DNA of 64,000 nt, taken from positions 62,001-126,000 of the forward strand of contig MEPU01000008.1 in NCBI GenBank assembly GCA_001771815.1. Direction: 5' to 3'. Positions 53,615 to 63,436 of this stretch are shown piece after piece. Under the pieces are notes generated by a model, which saw nothing but the letters and a program-made list of their open reading frames with translations, was not told where the DNA came from and searched no databases. The DNA comes from Bdellovibrionales bacterium RIFCSPHIGHO2_01_FULL_40_29 (GTDB lineage Bacteria > Bdellovibrionota > Bdellovibrionia > Bdellovibrionales > Bdellovibrionaceae). Every line of letters starts with the position of its first letter. Position 1 is the stretch's first letter. The position numbers and the translations under genes were made by a program.

Positions 53615-55150
53615 ATGACTTCAAAATTCATAAAATTAGCACTGGCTGTTTTTCTATTAACTGTTTCAATTTTTACTTACTTTACATTACAAAAGTACCC
53701 TGGAAATGGGTTCGTTTATCTTGCTTTCACAGTCATGCTGAATGCACTTTTTCTTGCGGGCTTTAGAACGAATCGTATCTTCTTTGACACCTTCATTGGA
53801 ATTTTCTTTTGGGTGGGCTTTTGGTTAAAGCTGTCAATTCGTGTTACTTTTTTTGATGGAGTCTTTGTTGATCCAGTTGGAACTTTTAACCGCTCAGCCG
53901 GTCATTATGACACAGCCTTATTAGTGGTGACCTGTGGGGTTGCTGGATTACTAGTTGCCAGTTATTTGCGACAAAAATTTATTTTTTCATACTCAAATGC
54001 ACCCATAGTCAAAAATCATACTGCCACAGAATCTACGTATTCGAAATACAGGGTCTTATTTTTGAGCATTTTCCTGATACTTGTGATTGGGTTTGCGGTC
54101 TCAAATGCTTACTATGGCATTTACCAGCGTGGCCAAGCGCCTCGCACACAACTTCCATTTGGTTTGGGCGGAATTTATACATGGCTTTTATTTTTTGGAT
54201 TTTCCTCATTATCAGCCGTGATGCTAAATATCGAAATAAAAACAAATAGGTCTCCTTATATCGTTACCTTTTTGGCTATTTTTGAAACCTTCCTATCAAA
54301 TGTTTCTATGCTTAGCCGTGGGATGATAATTAATGGCGCGACTCTAATCCATGGTTTAAACGAAGCTTCGAAAAAAAAGCCACTGAAGCTAACTTGGACA
54401 TATAAAATTATCACTATAGCCTTATTTGGCGGTTTATTTGTATGTTCTGCTTTAGGTGTCAATTACGTGCGGACACTGTTGTATTTGCCTGCTGCCGTTG
54501 CCAATCCCATTTCTGCACTAACACACAATTCTGAACCAAAAAATGCTCCTACAGCACCTATCGTTGTAGACCCTGTGCAAGCTGCAAAAATAAAAGCATC
54601 TCAAGAAATATTAGACCAAAAAGACATAAAAAAAAATATGACCCACAACATGGCTGTGCTTTTTATTGACCGCATTGTGGGTATCGAGGGAGTGCTGGCA
54701 ATTAGCAATCATCCTGGATTAGGGTGGGATTTATTTAAAACTGCAATCGGTGAAAAATATTACCTTTCAGGAACAAGTTTTTACGATATGAAAATTGCAG
54801 TCAATTCTCCGTACCGAACAACAACTAACGAATTAAACCACTTTGTTTCTTTACCTGGAATTCTAGCCTTTATGTTTTATCCAGGATCCTATGCATTTTT
54901 ATTTTTAGCTTTAATGCTAATCGGACTCTTTGCTGCGGCGATCGAATTATTAACTTATCGCCTTAGTGGTGCAAACTTAATTTTATGTGCGGTCATGGCG
55001 CAAATGGTAGCTTATCGCTATGTGCATTTTGGTTATGTTCCATCCCAAAGCTACCTGCTTTTTGGAACTATAATTGGCAATGTGATCATCATTTATTTAA
55101 TGGATAAAGTTTTCCAATTTTTAAACTTAAGAAGACTAAAAATTAAATAG
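53615..55150 (+). CDS. Large membrane protein, O-antigen polymerase-like (paralogue 1)
   Basis: 511 residues from the ATG at 53615 (no clear Shine-Dalgarno; a TTG five codons upstream is also possible). About 12 membrane helices with a periplasmic segment near the middle (residues 300-420) that carries FIDRIVGIEGVLAISNHPG and LNHFVSLPGILAFMFYPGSYAFL. These segments recur in the next gene, so both belong to one family of Wzy-like polymerases. Tail overlaps the paralogue by 58 bp. Confidence 0.7.
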   Translation: MTSKFIKLALAVFLLTVSIFTYFTLQKYPGNGFVYLAFTVMLNALFLAGFRTNRIFFDTFIGIFFWVGFWLKLSIRVTFFDGVFVDPVGTFNRSAGHYDTALLVVTCGVAGLLVASYLRQKFIFSYSNAPIVKNHTATESTYSKYRVLFLSIFLILVIGFAVSNAYYGIYQRGQAPRTQLPFGLGGIYTWLLFFGFSSLSAVMLNIEIKTNRSPYIVTFLAIFETFLSNVSMLSRGMIINGATLIHGLNEASKKKPLKLTWTYKIITIALFGGLFVCSALGVNYVRTLLYLPAAVANPISALTHNSEPKNAPTAPIVVDPVQAAKIKASQEILDQKDIKKNMTHNMAVLFIDRIVGIEGVLAISNHPGLGWDLFKTAIGEKYYLSGTSFYDMKIAVNSPYRTTTNELNHFVSLPGILAFMFYPGSYAFLFLALMLIGLFAAAIELLTYRLSGANLILCAVMAQMVAYRYVHFGYVPSQSYLLFGTIIGNVIIIYLMDKVFQFLNLRRLKIK

Positions 55151-56577
55151 ATAATAAAAAGCCCTACAAAAGTCATAAACATAGATATGAATAAAGGACG
55201 CGGGCTAATACCAAATTGTGCAATACTGATCGCTAAGTAAAATCCTATTAGTGCCGACAAAAAAGAGTTGTTAAAGCTCTTCCACACTAAGTAATCAAAA
55301 AAATGTAATAGCGCTGAAAAAAAGACAAATCCAAGGAATACAAAAACAAAAGATCCTGAGTAAAACAAAAATGCCGCTGGACCTGGAATATTAGCAAAAC
55401 TAAATTTTTGACTAGGTGTATATTGGGTATTGATTATTTTTTCATAAAGATCAAATTCACCGACGGCAGGTTTTCGCAAAAGCGTCTGCACCACCAAATG
55501 AAATCCTTTTTCAGGGTAAGACACAACTGCCATTACACCCTCGGCGCCTATCCAGCGATTAACCACTAATCCTGCAACTTGACTTAGTGCGGGTTTATTT
55601 TCAAACACTGAAAATAGCTTAGTCACTTGATTACTTGATGTGCGAACAGTAGGTTTTTGTCCTTGTAAAATAACTTCTTTTTCAATCCACTCATTTCTTG
55701 AAAAATCATTATCATAGAAATAATTCCTCAATATTGTTACAGCCGATGTGTTTACCAAAAATAGCAAAAGAACTATTGTTGATGCCATTGTCAGAACTGA
55801 TCTTGGAATTTGATATTGTTTTTGGTTGCGGTACAAAAGGTATAAAATGGGAGCTATATGGAAAACAAACAGACCCCGACTAATTATTGAAACTGAGCAA
55901 AAGAAAGCACCTACTGCAAAAAATAAAAATGAATAGGTAATTTTTTTATTTACTGAAATTTCCCAGTCCACTAAGAAAACAAATACAATAGCAAACCCTA
56001 AATACAGTAGCCATCCAATAACTGCATTCAAAGGCCAAACTAAAACAGTCATAGCTACTATTCCGCTTAAATTAATTCCAAGCATAACATTCAAAACACC
56101 AATCCCCAAAACCAGTAAACAAACTGCGGCTGCAAACCATGGTATAAATCGGCTCACAGTATTCTTTGGATAACGACCTAAAACCAATGAAAAATAATTT
56201 TCTCTGGACTTGAAATGATCTATTGCAATGGATGTTAGCGTTACTCCAAGGGCAGCAAGAATCGCAACGAGTAAAACTTGATCCCATTGTTCATTGGTTC
56301 CACTAAAACGACCAATAAGTTCGGTTATAAATTGAAATTTTGTAAACAAATGAAAGACTATTTTTTGAAAAAAACCAAGCCACAACATCCAACTTAAAAA
56401 TACAATCGATGGTGAACTCGTTTTCTTGTTATTAAGAATGATAAGACCAAACATCGAAAGAGAAAAAATCCCAAAAAGAATATTTGATCCAGGATAGTAC
56501 GCAAAACCTAATAGTGATAACAACACGTGATAACTACTGAACAATATTAATAATATATTTGGCTTTATTTTTTTCAA
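55093..56577 (-). CDS. Large membrane protein, O-antigen polymerase-like (paralogue 2)
   Basis: About 494 residues if translation starts at the TTG at 56577 (LKKIKPNILLILF); upstream residues are Pro/Trp-rich and unlike the paralogue. Many helices; the periplasmic part VVNRWIGAEGVMAVVSYPEKGFH and FANIPGPAAFLFYSGSFVFVFL matches paralogue 1 closely. No Shine-Dalgarno seen. The two genes meet head-on at their 3' ends with a 58-bp overlap where both still code. Confidence 0.68.
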   Translation of the reverse strand: MKKIKPNILLILFSSYHVLLSLLGFAYYPGSNILFGIFSLSMFGLIILNNKKTSSPSIVFLSWMLWLGFFQKIVFHLFTKFQFITELIGRFSGTNEQWDQVLLVAILAALGVTLTSIAIDHFKSRENYFSLVLGRYPKNTVSRFIPWFAAAVCLLVLGIGVLNVMLGINLSGIVAMTVLVWPLNAVIGWLLYLGFAIVFVFLVDWEISVNKKITYSFLFFAVGAFFCSVSIISRGLFVFHIAPILYLLYRNQKQYQIPRSVLTMASTIVLLLFLVNTSAVTILRNYFYDNDFSRNEWIEKEVILQGQKPTVRTSSNQVTKLFSVFENKPALSQVAGLVVNRWIGAEGVMAVVSYPEKGFHLVVQTLLRKPAVGEFDLYEKIINTQYTPSQKFSFANIPGPAAFLFYSGSFVFVFLGFVFFSALLHFFDYLVWKSFNNSFLSALIGFYLAISIAQFGISPRPLFISMFMTFVGLFIIYLIFSLLKFKNWKTLSIK

Positions 56578-56748
56578 CGTACCATATTCGCATATCGGAG
56601 GCCATGGTGGCAAGCAGCCGAAAGAAAACTTGATTGGCTAAATAATTAGCAAAATAGCCACCTAACTTATGAAACCTTGAAAACGCCTTACACCACACCT
56701 TAGAATATGGCATATTTTCCAATTGCTAATTACTAAAGTAGGATTCGC

Positions 56749-57744
56749 GTGTCATCAATACCAACTGCATATATAGACCAACTGAAAACATACTTTCATA
56801 CAGATACTTTTTTTATCACTGGTGCCACGGGCTTTTTTGGTCGCTCACTTTTAGATTTTTTAATAGCAAATGGTATTTTAGACGCTGACATTACAGTTTT
56901 AGCTCGGAATCCAAATTTATTTCTATCAAAATATGGTCATTTTAAAAAAATGAAGAATCTTCACTTCATAACTGGAGACATACAAGATTTCAAGTTTCCT
57001 CAAGAAAAATTCGATCATATCATCCATTTTGCAACACCCGCCAGTGCATCTTTGAATCTTACCGATCCTTTATATATGATCGATGTTATTATCAATGGCA
57101 CAAGGCGAATTCTTGAGTTTGCAAGATCTAGTGGAGCAAAAAATGTCTTATTTGCAAGTTCAGGTGCTGTTTATGGTCGCCAACCCACCTACTTAACCCA
57201 TATTCCTGAAACCTATAATGGCGCGCCCTTAACACATAGAGCTGGTTCAGCTTATGGAGAAGCCAAACGGATGGCTGAATTGATGGGATGTGAGTACTCC
57301 AAAAAGTATGAATTTCAATTCAAAATAGCACGCTGCTTTGCTTTTGTTGGCCCCCACCTGGATCAAACGGGATCTTTTGCTATTGGTAATTTTATCAATG
57401 ATGCCTGCAAAAATGAGCCAATTACAATATCTGGAGATGGTACACCTAAGCGCTCTTATCTCTATAGCGATGACTTGATTGTTTGGTTATTAAAAATACT
57501 ATTCTCTGGAAAAAATATGGAACCTTACAATGTGGGATCAGATCAAAGTATATCTATATTAGAGTTGGCAAATCTAATCGCATTGAACTTAAATTCTAAT
57601 CTAGAAATAAAAGTCTTAAAAAAGCACGATCCATCAACACCTATTGAACAGTATGTACCAAATATTGAAAAAGCTAAAAGCGATTTAAATCTTGATGTTT
57701 GGACAGACTTACAATCTGCTATCATATTAAGTGCGAAAAAATAA
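56749..57744 (+). CDS. NAD-dependent epimerase/dehydratase (sugar nucleotide type)
   Basis: 331 residues starting at GTG with TAGGA five bases upstream. Extended SDR: FFITGATGFFGRSLLDFLI, FASSGAVYGRQP, SAYGEAKRMAEL with Tyr/Lys, FVGPHLDQTGSFAIGNFI and SGDGTPKRSYLYSDDLI. Closest in pattern to the truncated epimerase at the right window edge (GPHQTLTSPWALNNFI, GTGKTVRSFLYGADV), so the two probably are paralogues acting on related nucleotide sugars. Convergent with the YfhO-like gene. Confidence 0.88.
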   Translation: MSSIPTAYIDQLKTYFHTDTFFITGATGFFGRSLLDFLIANGILDADITVLARNPNLFLSKYGHFKKMKNLHFITGDIQDFKFPQEKFDHIIHFATPASASLNLTDPLYMIDVIINGTRRILEFARSSGAKNVLFASSGAVYGRQPTYLTHIPETYNGAPLTHRAGSAYGEAKRMAELMGCEYSKKYEFQFKIARCFAFVGPHLDQTGSFAIGNFINDACKNEPITISGDGTPKRSYLYSDDLIVWLLKILFSGKNMEPYNVGSDQSISILELANLIALNLNSNLEIKVLKKHDPSTPIEQYVPNIEKAKSDLNLDVWTDLQSAIILSAKK

Positions 57745-57748
57745 TGGT

Positions 57749-59776
57749 CTACGATTCAATGTACCGGTTTAACAAAAGTCGCTTGCAGCAAGTATGCAGA
57801 CAAAATAGCACAAAAAACAATAGCCCAATATAATAACAAACTAACAACATCAGTGATATGGGCCATCTATACTGGAATACAATTTTATTTTCGCCTGGAT
57901 TTAAAACAACGCCTGTAAATAATAGATTTACTTTGATTAAGTCAGCTCTTTCATCATTTACAGTTACGGTCCAATTTTTATTCCATTGATTGAGAAATGT
58001 AAAAACCCCCTGAGAATCATTCGTTACTTTAAAAAGGGCTTCATTTGGATTAACGAGAATATGGTCTATCGCAAAGCTACCACCAACTTTTCTCGAAGGA
58101 AACGGAAGACTCTTATTAGTTAGAATGTACTTTGACCCCGTAAAATCAACTTCTGCTAGTTGGTTTTTTACAAAGTCATTATCACTTGCGAACATTTTTA
58201 TATCATGCACAGACTCAATTCGATAGTCTGTATCGAATCGTGCAATTTTTTTTAAAAAATCGGCATCTTTCATATACCAATAGAGAAAATGTACCGAGTT
58301 TAAGTAACCATGACTAAATGGAACTTTTGTCGTAAGCCATGAAATATCATCGAACTTAAAATCATGAGCAAGACCTAAAGTACGAATATTTTTAGTAATC
58401 GAAATATTTTGGGTTCGTTTTGAAAAATTTGATTTTTCTTCTAAACTGATATAAGTCGTAGCGATTTTTGTATTCAAAAATCCAAATTTTTGATTTGGAT
58501 CTCCCGAGTTCCCATAATTTATATAATATCGCATGACATAAAAATTACCAAAGATAATTAAAAGACATGCAAAATACTTTATTGCTTTGGAAAATTTGTT
58601 TTTTGCGAATGCAAACTGGGATTTCAATAGCTCTGTTATTATAAGAAAGGCGCCGGCTTCGGAAAAATATAAGTTTATGAAGGACCAGCGATTTGATTTC
58701 AAAATAGGAACATACTTGTTTACAAATTGAGAAAACGGATTTTCATAAGACGAAAATATCCCAAAGAAAAGTAACATTATCCCAAGTAAGAAAAGTGGTC
58801 TCCTCAAGGATTTTATACGTACAAAAACAACTGAAAGTACCAACAATGGAAATAAATGTATTATTCCGGTTAGCCACGTGATATTCTTAATTAAATCCTT
58901 CCAAACAAACAATGTGAATGTCTCTTTGAAATTAGAATAATAGTAATGAATACCGGACGCTAACTGCCGAATTCGTGGTTCAGGCACCACCAAATCGCCC
59001 CGCAATCCTGAATAAATAGCCGCGAGATCTAAGCTAGCTTCAAAAAACAATACTAAGTATAAAAAGAGTATTGGTAATAAAAAAAATGTCACTTGCATTA
59101 TGGTTTTTTGACATTCTTTTCGGCGCTGAAAAAGTATCAAAACAACCCAAGAGGCAAAGCAAAGGCAGCTTATAACATTGAGATAAAAGTAGCCTTTCGC
59201 AAAAACAAATGACACCAGAACTCCAAATATAAATGAATTTCTTAAGCTATAATTGGGGTCTTTTAACAGCGTATTTACAAAAACAAAAAACCAGGGCAGC
59301 ACTGCAAAGGAATAAATAAATGCGATTTGCCCCATAATCTGTGGAAACATTACTGCTGCATAACACGTAGACATTGCGAAGTAGAAAAAATTTCCCGTTT
59401 CAGAATTTTTAGAACTTTCAGAATGAAATATTAGAAAAAATCCGAAAGATCCAATAAAAACGCCGAACAAAAGCGACAATTCAACAGCATAAATTGGATG
59501 GATAAACAGACTTAGCAACAAAAAGAAAATATCAATCGGCGAAAATAACGTAGCTGTAAATAAATTAGGAAAAGTTGGAGTTCCCGATAGCACAAAATGA
59601 TTCCACAGTGGAAAGGTTCCTGACTTAAGCGCATCTGAAAAATAAACAAAATTAACGGCATAGGCGTCGAAACTATCCCAACCTGTATAGTACTCCCTCA
59701 AGAAACTTTTGTGAAAGAATACTGCCACAAATAAAAAACACAATGTTGCATAAAACAAAGTAAAACTTTTTTTCAA
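57749..59776 (-). CDS. YfhO-like polytopic membrane protein (GT-C glycosyltransferase candidate)
   Basis: 675 residues, about 12 helices, then a periplasmic beta-rich C-terminal part (EVDFTGSKYILTN, VNDERADLIKVNLLFTGVVLNPGE) and a final helix. SFLREYYTGWDSFDAYAVNF and SGTFPLWNHFVLSGTP near the N-terminus match YfhO-family proteins. Those use polyprenyl-phosphate sugars to decorate envelope polymers. Overlaps the upstream GtrB-like gene by ATGA, so they form a pair. Confidence 0.82.
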   Translation of the reverse strand: MKKSFTLFYATLCFLFVAVFFHKSFLREYYTGWDSFDAYAVNFVYFSDALKSGTFPLWNHFVLSGTPTFPNLFTATLFSPIDIFFLLLSLFIHPIYAVELSLLFGVFIGSFGFFLIFHSESSKNSETGNFFYFAMSTCYAAVMFPQIMGQIAFIYSFAVLPWFFVFVNTLLKDPNYSLRNSFIFGVLVSFVFAKGYFYLNVISCLCFASWVVLILFQRRKECQKTIMQVTFFLLPILFLYLVLFFEASLDLAAIYSGLRGDLVVPEPRIRQLASGIHYYYSNFKETFTLFVWKDLIKNITWLTGIIHLFPLLVLSVVFVRIKSLRRPLFLLGIMLLFFGIFSSYENPFSQFVNKYVPILKSNRWSFINLYFSEAGAFLIITELLKSQFAFAKNKFSKAIKYFACLLIIFGNFYVMRYYINYGNSGDPNQKFGFLNTKIATTYISLEEKSNFSKRTQNISITKNIRTLGLAHDFKFDDISWLTTKVPFSHGYLNSVHFLYWYMKDADFLKKIARFDTDYRIESVHDIKMFASDNDFVKNQLAEVDFTGSKYILTNKSLPFPSRKVGGSFAIDHILVNPNEALFKVTNDSQGVFTFLNQWNKNWTVTVNDERADLIKVNLLFTGVVLNPGENKIVFQYRWPISLMLLVCYYIGLLFFVLFCLHTCCKRLLLNRYIES

Positions 59777-60705
59777 AAATTTACTCTTTCTCGCTCTACA
59801 ACAATTGGCCTATTCATAATTTTAGTATAGATATTTCCGATATATTCGCCAATAATTCCTAGAAAGAATAGTTGAACCGAAGAAAAAAAGAAAAGACCGA
59901 ATACTACCGGAGCTATGCCTATTGTAAAGCTATCCCAATATATCAACTTGTAAGAAAAATAAAAAATTGAAACAAGTAAACTTATGGTTCCAAGCATAAA
60001 TCCAGTTAAAGTAACAAGTCGAAGTAGTTTTTTTGAATGGCTAGTCAACCCCAGTATTCCTATGTCATAAAGCGTGTATAGATTGTTTTTAGTAAATCCA
60101 CGCTTTCTAATCGGTTGAATATAACTAATCGTTGCTTTATCAAAACCAAATTCGCAAATCAATCCACGAAAAAAAGGATAGGGATCATCCAACGATTTTA
60201 ATAGTTCTATAATACTTCTGTCATAAATCCCAAAACCGGTATAATTTCGAATCATCCGTACTTCCGACAAACTATCCAACAATTTATAATATAGTCTTCG
60301 AATAAAAAAGAACAAACGCGATTCTTCTGATTGGTTTTTAACACCAGCGACGATCTTATACCCCTGCTCCCATTTTTTAACAAATTCTGGTATCAACTCA
60401 GGTGGATCCTGAAGATCTGAAACTAACAACATGGTGGCATCTCCCGTTGCCTGCAACAAACCGTAGAAAGGAGACCTGATATGTCCAAAATTACGGGAAT
60501 TAAATATAACCTTTACGTTTTTATCTTTTGATGCAATTTTTCTTAAAATTGACGGAGTTTCGTCATCCGAAAAATTATCGATAAAAATGTGCTCGTACTC
60601 ATAATTTTTCAAATTAACTGCAAACTGCTGTTTAACCTTTTCATAAAGTAATTCGACATTTTGTTCTTCATTATAACATGGGCTGACTATGCTAATTTTT
60701 TTCAT
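59773..60705 (-). CDS. Polyprenyl-phosphate sugar synthase, GtrB/DPM1-like GT2
   Basis: 310 residues. GT2 domain (SIVSPCYNEEQNVELLYEKV, DNFSDDETPSILR, LLVSDLQDPPELIPEF) followed by two C-terminal membrane helices (LVTLTGFMLGTISLLVSIFYF, FFFSSVQLFFLGIIGEYIG). Makes undecaprenyl-phosphate-sugar that the YfhO-type protein can use on the periplasmic side. The ATG is followed by KKISIVSPCYNEEQ with no better start. Preceded by 130 bases without a gene. Confidence 0.92.
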   Translation of the reverse strand: MKKISIVSPCYNEEQNVELLYEKVKQQFAVNLKNYEYEHIFIDNFSDDETPSILRKIASKDKNVKVIFNSRNFGHIRSPFYGLLQATGDATMLLVSDLQDPPELIPEFVKKWEQGYKIVAGVKNQSEESRLFFFIRRLYYKLLDSLSEVRMIRNYTGFGIYDRSIIELLKSLDDPYPFFRGLICEFGFDKATISYIQPIRKRGFTKNNLYTLYDIGILGLTSHSKKLLRLVTLTGFMLGTISLLVSIFYFSYKLIYWDSFTIGIAPVVFGLFFFSSVQLFFLGIIGEYIGNIYTKIMNRPIVVERERVNF

Positions 60706-60836
60706 TGTTTAAACCACAGCTCTGAAAAGAGATCTTTTAAAAAGAGTTATTTGGACATACCAGTTTGCATAAGACCACTTTTTATAGACAAAGTATAAGT
60801 TTTTTTTTAAAACTCCACAAAATAGACGGAGAAATC

Positions 60837-62636
60837 TTACTGTTCAAAAATTAAAGTTTTACTAGCCTCTTCTTCGCTCATAAACGGAAACATTTCATGC
60901 AATGGTTTTGATTTCATCGAACCATTCGGCAACCTGACTGATGACACCGTCGGAATAATTTCTTGAGTATTCGGTGTGATGATTTCACAAAACACAGGGC
61001 CTGGTGTTGCAAATACTTTTTCAATGGTTAGCGCTAAATCTGTATTATTATCCACAGTGAAAAATGGCAGTTCAAAGGCGTCAGCAGTTTTTTTCAAGTT
61101 TGGAATCCAAACACCAGACGATTCGCTCGTTCCAGCTAAATGACCGCTAAAAAAAGACGTTTGAGTATTCCGAATACAAACATAACCATCGTTGTTAATA
61201 ACAAATAATTTAATATTCAATTTATTTTTCTTATATACAGCCAGTTCATGCAAGTTTGTCTGCAATGAACCATCACCTGTCACACATAAAATACGTCTAT
61301 TGGGATCACCCAGAGCTGCACCAGTAGCTGCCGGTAATGCAAACCCCATGGCTCCTAATGAGCCTGAATTGATTAGTCGTTGACCTTGTTTGTATCGAAA
61401 TGCTTGACCAAATATATAAAATGCAGATCCCGCATCTGTGACAATAATGTCATTAGCATCGGCGGCTTGATCTAATTTTTCCGAAAAATCATAAAAATTA
61501 ATTTTATCATCTTCGTGTTTATGCGGTTCTTTGTAAGTGCTATAGTTATTTTTCCATTCTCGGCATTTATCAATCCACGCTTCACTTGTCTTAGAAATTT
61601 TCAAAGTTTCTGAAATTGACTCCAACTTATTTAAAAATAATTTTACATCCATTTGAACTTTTTCATTCACATTAACTTGCTCGCGCTTCAATACAAATGG
61701 ATCTGGATCGACTAAAATTTTATAAGCATCTGGAGCAAACTTATCTAACTCATACCCCGTTGTTGTCACATGCAAACTGCAACCAACAGATAAAATAACA
61801 TCGGCTGTTTGAATTGCAAAATTACCAGGACGATCTCCTTTTAATCCCGGATGTCCAACAAATAACGGATTATCATAAGCTACAACGTCTGAACCAAAAC
61901 TTGTTGTTACGACTGGAATGTTTAACATTCGCACAATATTCAGCAACTGATTAACACTATTCGAGGCGCGCACTCCGTATCCGGCCAAAATCAAAGGCTT
62001 TTTTGCAGTTGTTAATCTCTGAACAATTTTTTTGATTTGATCAGATGAGATTTCAACAGAAGCTTTTTTTATCTCTGCTGGATCAAATCCACGCAATTTT
62101 TCAACCTCTATCGGAGCTCCTTGTATATCTAATGGAATATCCAAAAAGACAGGTCCCGGACGACCTTCCATTGCAAGATAGATAGCTTTTTCTAAATGAT
62201 AGCGAATATCAGTTGCTGAAGTTACCATCTCGGCATACTTGGTAACTGATTTCATTGTTGGAATCACATCAACTTCAAAAGTTCCGAACTGACGCAAGCC
62301 TTGCGAACCTGTGCCTTCAATTGTTTGGGATAATTTACTTTGTCCTGAAATAAAAAGTACTGGTGACGAATCTTGATACGCGCCAACAACTGCTGTCAGA
62401 GTATTTGTTCCGCCAGGCCCACTAGTCGCATAACACACTCCCAGTTGAGAAGTTACGCGGGCATAGGCGTCTGCAGCCATACCGCTGCACTGTTCATGAT
62501 GATTGCAAATATATTTTAAAGTATCTTTTCGGCTGGCAGCATCCAACAAATGCATCATTCCGCCACCTGATAAAAGGAAAACAGCGCGAACGCCAATTTT
62601 TTCTAAATGCTCAGCTATGTAATCGGCTACTCTCAT
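60837..62636 (-). CDS. TPP-dependent acetolactate-synthase-like enzyme in a polysaccharide locus
   Basis: 599 residues with three domains. PYR domain: YIAEHLEKIGVRAVFLLSGGG, catalytic E48 in NHHEQCSGMAADAYAR, ATSGPGGTN. Central Rossmann domain: PLILAGYGVRAS. PP domain: TGDGSLQTNLHEL with NNDGY binding Mg/TPP, AMGFALPAATGAAL. A housekeeping ilvB is unlikely: no small subunit gene is near, and it lies between an HpcH/HpaI aldolase and glycan genes. A carboligase adding a two-carbon unit to a sugar or keto acid is inferred. Confidence 0.88.
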   Translation of the reverse strand: MRVADYIAEHLEKIGVRAVFLLSGGGMMHLLDAASRKDTLKYICNHHEQCSGMAADAYARVTSQLGVCYATSGPGGTNTLTAVVGAYQDSSPVLFISGQSKLSQTIEGTGSQGLRQFGTFEVDVIPTMKSVTKYAEMVTSATDIRYHLEKAIYLAMEGRPGPVFLDIPLDIQGAPIEVEKLRGFDPAEIKKASVEISSDQIKKIVQRLTTAKKPLILAGYGVRASNSVNQLLNIVRMLNIPVVTTSFGSDVVAYDNPLFVGHPGLKGDRPGNFAIQTADVILSVGCSLHVTTTGYELDKFAPDAYKILVDPDPFVLKREQVNVNEKVQMDVKLFLNKLESISETLKISKTSEAWIDKCREWKNNYSTYKEPHKHEDDKINFYDFSEKLDQAADANDIIVTDAGSAFYIFGQAFRYKQGQRLINSGSLGAMGFALPAATGAALGDPNRRILCVTGDGSLQTNLHELAVYKKNKLNIKLFVINNDGYVCIRNTQTSFFSGHLAGTSESSGVWIPNLKKTADAFELPFFTVDNNTDLALTIEKVFATPGPVFCEIITPNTQEIIPTVSSVRLPNGSMKSKPLHEMFPFMSEEEASKTLIFEQ

Positions 62637-62644
62637 GGGGATTC

Positions 62645-63418
62645 CTATCGCTGTACTGAAGAAGATAATTCTTTCAATACGTTTTTCATGCCGTTTCCAA
62701 TTAGAAAACTGTCAACGCCTACTACTAATAAATTAGCTCCAAGTTTTGAATACTGACTTACTTCGGCAGAACTTCTTGCCATAACACCAGCCGCTTTACC
62801 ATTGTCTCTGATTTTTTTAACACTGGATTCTAAAAAATCAACAAGCTCGGGGTTTTCCATATCGCCTGGTTTACCTAATGCCACCGACATATCGTAAGCA
62901 CCCAAATAAACAATATCTAAATTTTCTGTTTTTAATATTTCATCCAAATTTTTCTGTGCAGAAAGGTTTTCAATAATAACACTAGTTAGTGCGAAATCGC
63001 TAGTATTCCTTTTTACTGCTGCTTGGTCTTGAAAACCGAAAGCATTCGCTCTGGTAAATGGATTATAGCCACGACATCCGTTAGGCGGATAATTACAAAG
63101 ATGTACGGCTCGCTCACTATCACTTGCATTTTGAATTTGCGGAAATATCAAACCATGAGCTCCCATATCTAAGGCGCGCTGACTGCTAACCGAGTTTAGC
63201 TCGCCGATGCGAACTAAGGCAGAACAGCCAGCAGTTTCACTAGTTCGGATAGCATTTTCTAACGACTCAAAATCAAAAAGTCCGTGTTCCAAATCAAAGA
63301 TCTGAAAATCAAATCCAGCAGCAGCGATAATTTCTACTACAGTTGCAGACGGAATAATATTCCAAATTCCAAAAGTAGGCTTTCCTGAATTGATTTTTTC
63401 CTTCAAATAATTTTTCAA
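62645..63418 (-). CDS. HpcH/HpaI-family aldolase
   Basis: 257 residues, complete. TIM-barrel class II aldolase: FGIWNIIPSATVVEIIAAAGFDF, FDLEHGLFDFE (catalytic His), ALVRIGE, MGAHGLIFPQI, IENL and YLGAYDMSVALG (metal Glu/Asp). Family members condense pyruvate with aldehydes. It lies eight bases before the TPP enzyme and 18 after the epimerase, so the three are one operon. Likely makes or degrades a keto-acid building block for a glycan decoration. Confidence 0.88.
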   Translation of the reverse strand: MKNYLKEKINSGKPTFGIWNIIPSATVVEIIAAAGFDFQIFDLEHGLFDFESLENAIRTSETAGCSALVRIGELNSVSSQRALDMGAHGLIFPQIQNASDSERAVHLCNYPPNGCRGYNPFTRANAFGFQDQAAVKRNTSDFALTSVIIENLSAQKNLDEILKTENLDIVYLGAYDMSVALGKPGDMENPELVDFLESSVKKIRDNGKAAGVMARSSAEVSQYSKLGANLLVVGVDSFLIGNGMKNVLKELSSSVQR

Positions 63419-63436
63419 AAATAAATCCTTACTGAA

